Below, one piece after another: positions 4,753 to 6,780 of a stretch of DNA of 6,780 bases. The position numbers and the translations under genes were made by a program. Origin of the DNA: Methanobacteriota archaeon. GTDB lineage: Archaea; Thermoplasmatota; Poseidoniia; Poseidoniales; Thalassarchaeaceae. The notes under the pieces were generated by a model that searched no databases, was not told the origin of the DNA, and saw only the letters and a list, made by a program, of their open reading frames with translations. The stretch is taken from contig NYYK01000002.1 in NCBI GenBank assembly GCA_002685895.1, positions 39,313 through 46,092 of the forward strand. Direction: 5' to 3'. Position 1 is the stretch's first letter; each line of letters opens with the position of its first letter.

Positions 4753-6084
4753 ATGCTCCAACGCCTAAGAGAATCTCTGGCCCTAGTTCTAATAACTCTT
4801 CTCCCATTCCACGCACTCTTAGTCACGCTTGGAACCAAGCTGATAAGAGGGTCCGGAAATGCTCCAATGAGCCAACTTGCGGCTTGGAAGGAAGGAATAC
4901 TTGCAGTCATTCTCTTGGTTGCGTTTTTGGAGTGGGTTAAATCAAAAAAGAAGTGGAAGTTTGATGAAATAGATTTATCCATAGTTTTGCTTATTGCTCT
5001 TTCGTTAGTTGTCACGGCTTACACGCATGGAGATTGGAAACTTTACCTATTTGGATTTAAGTATGATTTTGTTCCTCTGATTGCCTTCTTTGCTCTGAGG
5101 AGAGTCGAGTGGTCAGAAAAATTCCTGAAGAATGTGTTTAGTTTGATTATTGGAGTCGGAGTTGTGATTGCGGGTTACGGACTTATCGCAATGTTTCTGC
5201 CTAAAGGCTTGTTCACATTACTTGGATATTCTGATCTTCATTCCTTGTATTTGCCTGATGCTCCTTTGGCCGCGTTCCAACAAATTGAATCAGTCGGAGT
5301 CAGGCGAATGCAGAGTGTAATGAGCGGGCCGAATCAGCTGGGACTTTGGCTATTGATTCCATTCAGCATTTCGGTCATTAGAATGTTTCAGGGACGAGTC
5401 ACTGGTCGCTGGTCGCTGGTCACAGGTCTCTTTGGTTTGGGAATATTGCTGACCTTCTCACGTTCTGCATGGATTGCTGCACTCATCATTTTTGTAATTA
5501 TTCTTTATCAGAATCAATCGAAGAAAGCTTTCAAAAAGTCGATGACGAGGATTGCGGGACTAATTATCGTCAGCGTAATTGTTCTTACGATGGTTCAGCC
5601 GGGTGTTCTCCTCAGGCTCACATCATCAAGCGGCCATCTGACCAAACCGATTGAAGCATGGCAGACGATGAACAAGCATAAGTTCGGATTAGGTTTGGGA
5701 ATGGCAGGTCCGGCTAGCAACAGAGTTAGCGACGCATGCGTGCATTTGCCGGAGGGGAGCGATGCGAGTTGGGCAAGCGATCGGCCGGATCTCTGCGTTT
5801 TCGTAGGGGAGAACCAAGTTCAACCGACTGACCGCAAATGCAAATGTCCATTCTTGCCGGAAAACTGGTATCTGCAGATTGGGACAGAGCTGGGGATAAT
5901 AGGATTCGCTCTATATCTGATTATGATTTTTATGGTTATTAGAAGACTTCAGCGGAATAATAAGATCAGATCGGTATTCCTCGCATTCATTGGTATATCA
6001 ATCGCTGCACTCTTCCTTCATGCATGGGAAGACAGTGCGGTGGCTTATACGGTTTGGATGCTTGCGGCGATAATTGGAATCTGA
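4753..6084 (+). CDS. O-antigen ligase/polymerase-like (Wzy/WaaL-type) membrane protein
   Basis: The 443-residue protein has roughly 10-12 hydrophobic segments (about 9-27, 46-62, 75-92, 104-117, 128-148, 194-210, 222-235, 238-252, 267-283, 379-396, 406-423, 427-443). Family-like features are SGPNQLGLWL (191-200), a conserved-looking LTFSRSAWIAAL (233-244), the large external loop between about 284 and 378 beginning with GLGLGMAGPAS (312-322), and ENWYLQIGTELGIIGF (370-385), typical of the Wzy_C domain. Such proteins polymerise lipid-linked repeats, ligate glycans to an acceptor, or transfer glycans to proteins; which applies here cannot be decided. The external loop holds four cysteines (329, 348, 363, 365) that could form disulfides or bind a metal. 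The ATG at 4753 is chosen over the TTG just before it; neither has a Shine-Dalgarno. It lies 77 nt after wecB, and its stop is 6 nt from a convergent gene. Confidence 0.85.
   Translation: MLQRLRESLALVLITLLPFHALLVTLGTKLIRGSGNAPMSQLAAWKEGILAVILLVAFLEWVKSKKKWKFDEIDLSIVLLIALSLVVTAYTHGDWKLYLFGFKYDFVPLIAFFALRRVEWSEKFLKNVFSLIIGVGVVIAGYGLIAMFLPKGLFTLLGYSDLHSLYLPDAPLAAFQQIESVGVRRMQSVMSGPNQLGLWLLIPFSISVIRMFQGRVTGRWSLVTGLFGLGILLTFSRSAWIAALIIFVIILYQNQSKKAFKKSMTRIAGLIIVSVIVLTMVQPGVLLRLTSSSGHLTKPIEAWQTMNKHKFGLGLGMAGPASNRVSDACVHLPEGSDASWASDRPDLCVFVGENQVQPTDRKCKCPFLPENWYLQIGTELGIIGFALYLIMIFMVIRRLQRNNKIRSVFLAFIGISIAALFLHAWEDSAVAYTVWMLAAIIGI
5398..5425 (+). repeat. Heptamer tandem repeat within the ligase-like gene
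   Basis: Four 7-bp units run head to tail: GTCACTG, GTCGCTG, GTCGCTG, GTCACAG. They encode the short hydrophilic linker around RVTGRWSLVTG (residues 215-225) between two membrane segments. Because the unit is not a multiple of three, a change of one copy would shift the frame. Confidence 0.7.
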
Positions 6085-6090
6085 TTGTAC

Positions 6091-6780
6091 TTATTGATTT
6101 TGCTTTCGTGCACGTGCTCTTAATCCAGCTCTGATTGCAGGAGCAATTCCAACACTTGCAATATTTCCTGCCCATCTGCCTGCAAATTGCCATCTGGTCT
6201 CATCTGATGTAGCAGCAGTTTTAGGAGCTCTTTTGGGTGGCTTAACTGCTGGCAATTTTTTCCCCGCTGCCGGAAGATCGCCTTCAGGAGGATCGCCTTC
6301 ATAAACTACCACTTGCTCTTGCCCGGCGTCGTCAGCGGGTAATGCTGCTTCCAGCGGATCTAATTCTTGCGTGTGATTAGCAGGAGCTGCACCTGCACCT
6401 GCTTGTTGTTTCGCTGCTCTTCGTTTTTCTGCCCTTTGTCTTATTGCATCTGCCACTCTTGGCCACAATGGGTGCAAAACAGATGAAATGCCATGAGATT
6501 GTATAGATTTTGCGATCAGAGCTCTAGCATCGTCAAGAGCGGGAGAGTCTGGTTTTAAAGTCGGAACATCTGGTTCTTTATTGACCAATTGTGCAGCATG
6601 TCTGAAGCCTTTTTTTACTGATGACATAGCAGTTTCAACTTCAGCTTGAATTGCAGCCGTCTCCTTTAGTGCTGTTCCAACATCGTTCTGTAGTTGCCTA
6701 AGTTTGCCGACAACAATATCTATTTTCTCCATCACTGTTGTTCGGCCTTCTTCATCTGTAGCCATCAGTAAGTCTCTCAT
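6091..6780 (-). CDS. Hypothetical protein with helical N-terminus and Pro/Ala-rich charged linker (may be 5' incomplete)
   Basis: I do not recognise this protein. The frame runs from an ATG at the very right edge (6778-6780) to TAA at 6091-6093, 229 residues; it may extend beyond the window, or start at the ATG 15 bases in (6763-6765). Residues 14-58 look like a helical, possibly coiled-coil segment (KIDIVVGKLRQLQNDVG). Residues 82-125 form a second helical part ending in a basic patch (RQRAEKRRAAKQQ). Then come an Ala/Gly stretch, an acidic Pro-rich linker (138-170) and a Lys/Pro/Ala tract (KKLPAVKPPKRAPK, 174-187) that recalls histone H1-like tails. The end has a mildly hydrophobic helix (197-216) followed by RARARK. 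Such a make-up suits an adaptor or a nucleic-acid- or membrane-binding protein, but this is only a compositional impression. It is convergent to the ligase-like gene, 6 nt apart, with no terminator between them. Confidence 0.65.
   Translation of the reverse strand: MRDLLMATDEEGRTTVMEKIDIVVGKLRQLQNDVGTALKETAAIQAEVETAMSSVKKGFRHAAQLVNKEPDVPTLKPDSPALDDARALIAKSIQSHGISSVLHPLWPRVADAIRQRAEKRRAAKQQAGAGAAPANHTQELDPLEAALPADDAGQEQVVVYEGDPPEGDLPAAGKKLPAVKPPKRAPKTAATSDETRWQFAGRWAGNIASVGIAPAIRAGLRARARKQNQ

Noticed and set aside
6082..6126. Stop-codon readthrough or TGA-as-Gly extension of the ligase-like protein (the next codons read a hydrophobic LYLLILLS before TAA)
   Set aside because: No in-frame TGA occurs within the gpmI, wecB or other long frames, so TGA is a normal stop here. 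The extension lies antisense to the end of the convergent gene and is probably coincidence.
6268..6302. Direct repeat GATCGCCTTCA occurring twice in the right-hand gene
   Set aside because: It encodes the repeated EGD tripeptide of the acidic linker; two short copies are explained by biased protein composition.

Overview
The window looks like a piece of a small-genome bacterium of the Candidate Phyla Radiation (Patescibacteria, most like Parcubacteria). This is inference from several things: the style of the proteins (an epimerase with a distinctive long N-terminus and insertion, a short membrane-anchored orphan, a polymerase/ligase-like membrane protein with a Cys-containing loop), intergenic regions filled with long palindromes, no recognisable Shine-Dalgarno sequence at any start that can be judged, and ordinary use of TGA as a stop codon (so not the Gracilibacteria/SR1 code). 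No rRNA, tRNA, CRISPR array or insertion sequence is visible.

Layout. Positions 1-393 hold the C-terminal half of a WecG/TagA/CpsF-family glycosyltransferase, entering from the left edge. An AT-rich palindrome (399-480) separates it from a convergent small gene (500-817, minus strand) for a single-pass membrane protein. Positions 818-1191 carry no convincing gene. They hold two divergent extended -10 promoters placed almost on top of their start codons, a 114-nt GC-rich nested palindrome (892-1005) and a small hairpin (1128-1147). Then come four genes on the plus strand: cofactor-independent phosphoglycerate mutase (gpmI, 1192-2694), a stand-alone transglutaminase-fold protein 9 nt downstream (2704-3264), a UDP-GlcNAc 2-epimerase (wecB-like, 3332-4675), and an O-antigen ligase/polymerase-like membrane protein (4753-6084). 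A second palindrome (4674-4742), with a promoter-like hexamer in its loop, sits between the last two. Only 6 nt after the membrane protein, a convergent gene of unknown function (6091-6780, minus strand) runs out of the right edge.

How the genes fit together. The epimerase makes UDP-ManNAc. WecG/TagA-type enzymes transfer N-acetylmannosamine or its uronic acid from UDP onto a lipid-linked acceptor. Wzy/WaaL-type membrane proteins polymerise or ligate lipid-linked glycans outside the membrane. The three together are a plausible core of a surface-glycan pathway. The phosphoglycerate mutase is a central glycolytic enzyme, and its place between the glycan genes may be simple genome packing.

The most unusual signals are a six-unit telomere-like GGG repeat (a textbook G-quadruplex pattern) inside the epimerase reading frame, the large nested palindrome, the near-leaderless promoters, and the four-cysteine external loop of the ligase-like protein. 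I do not see a complete novel defence or mobile system.
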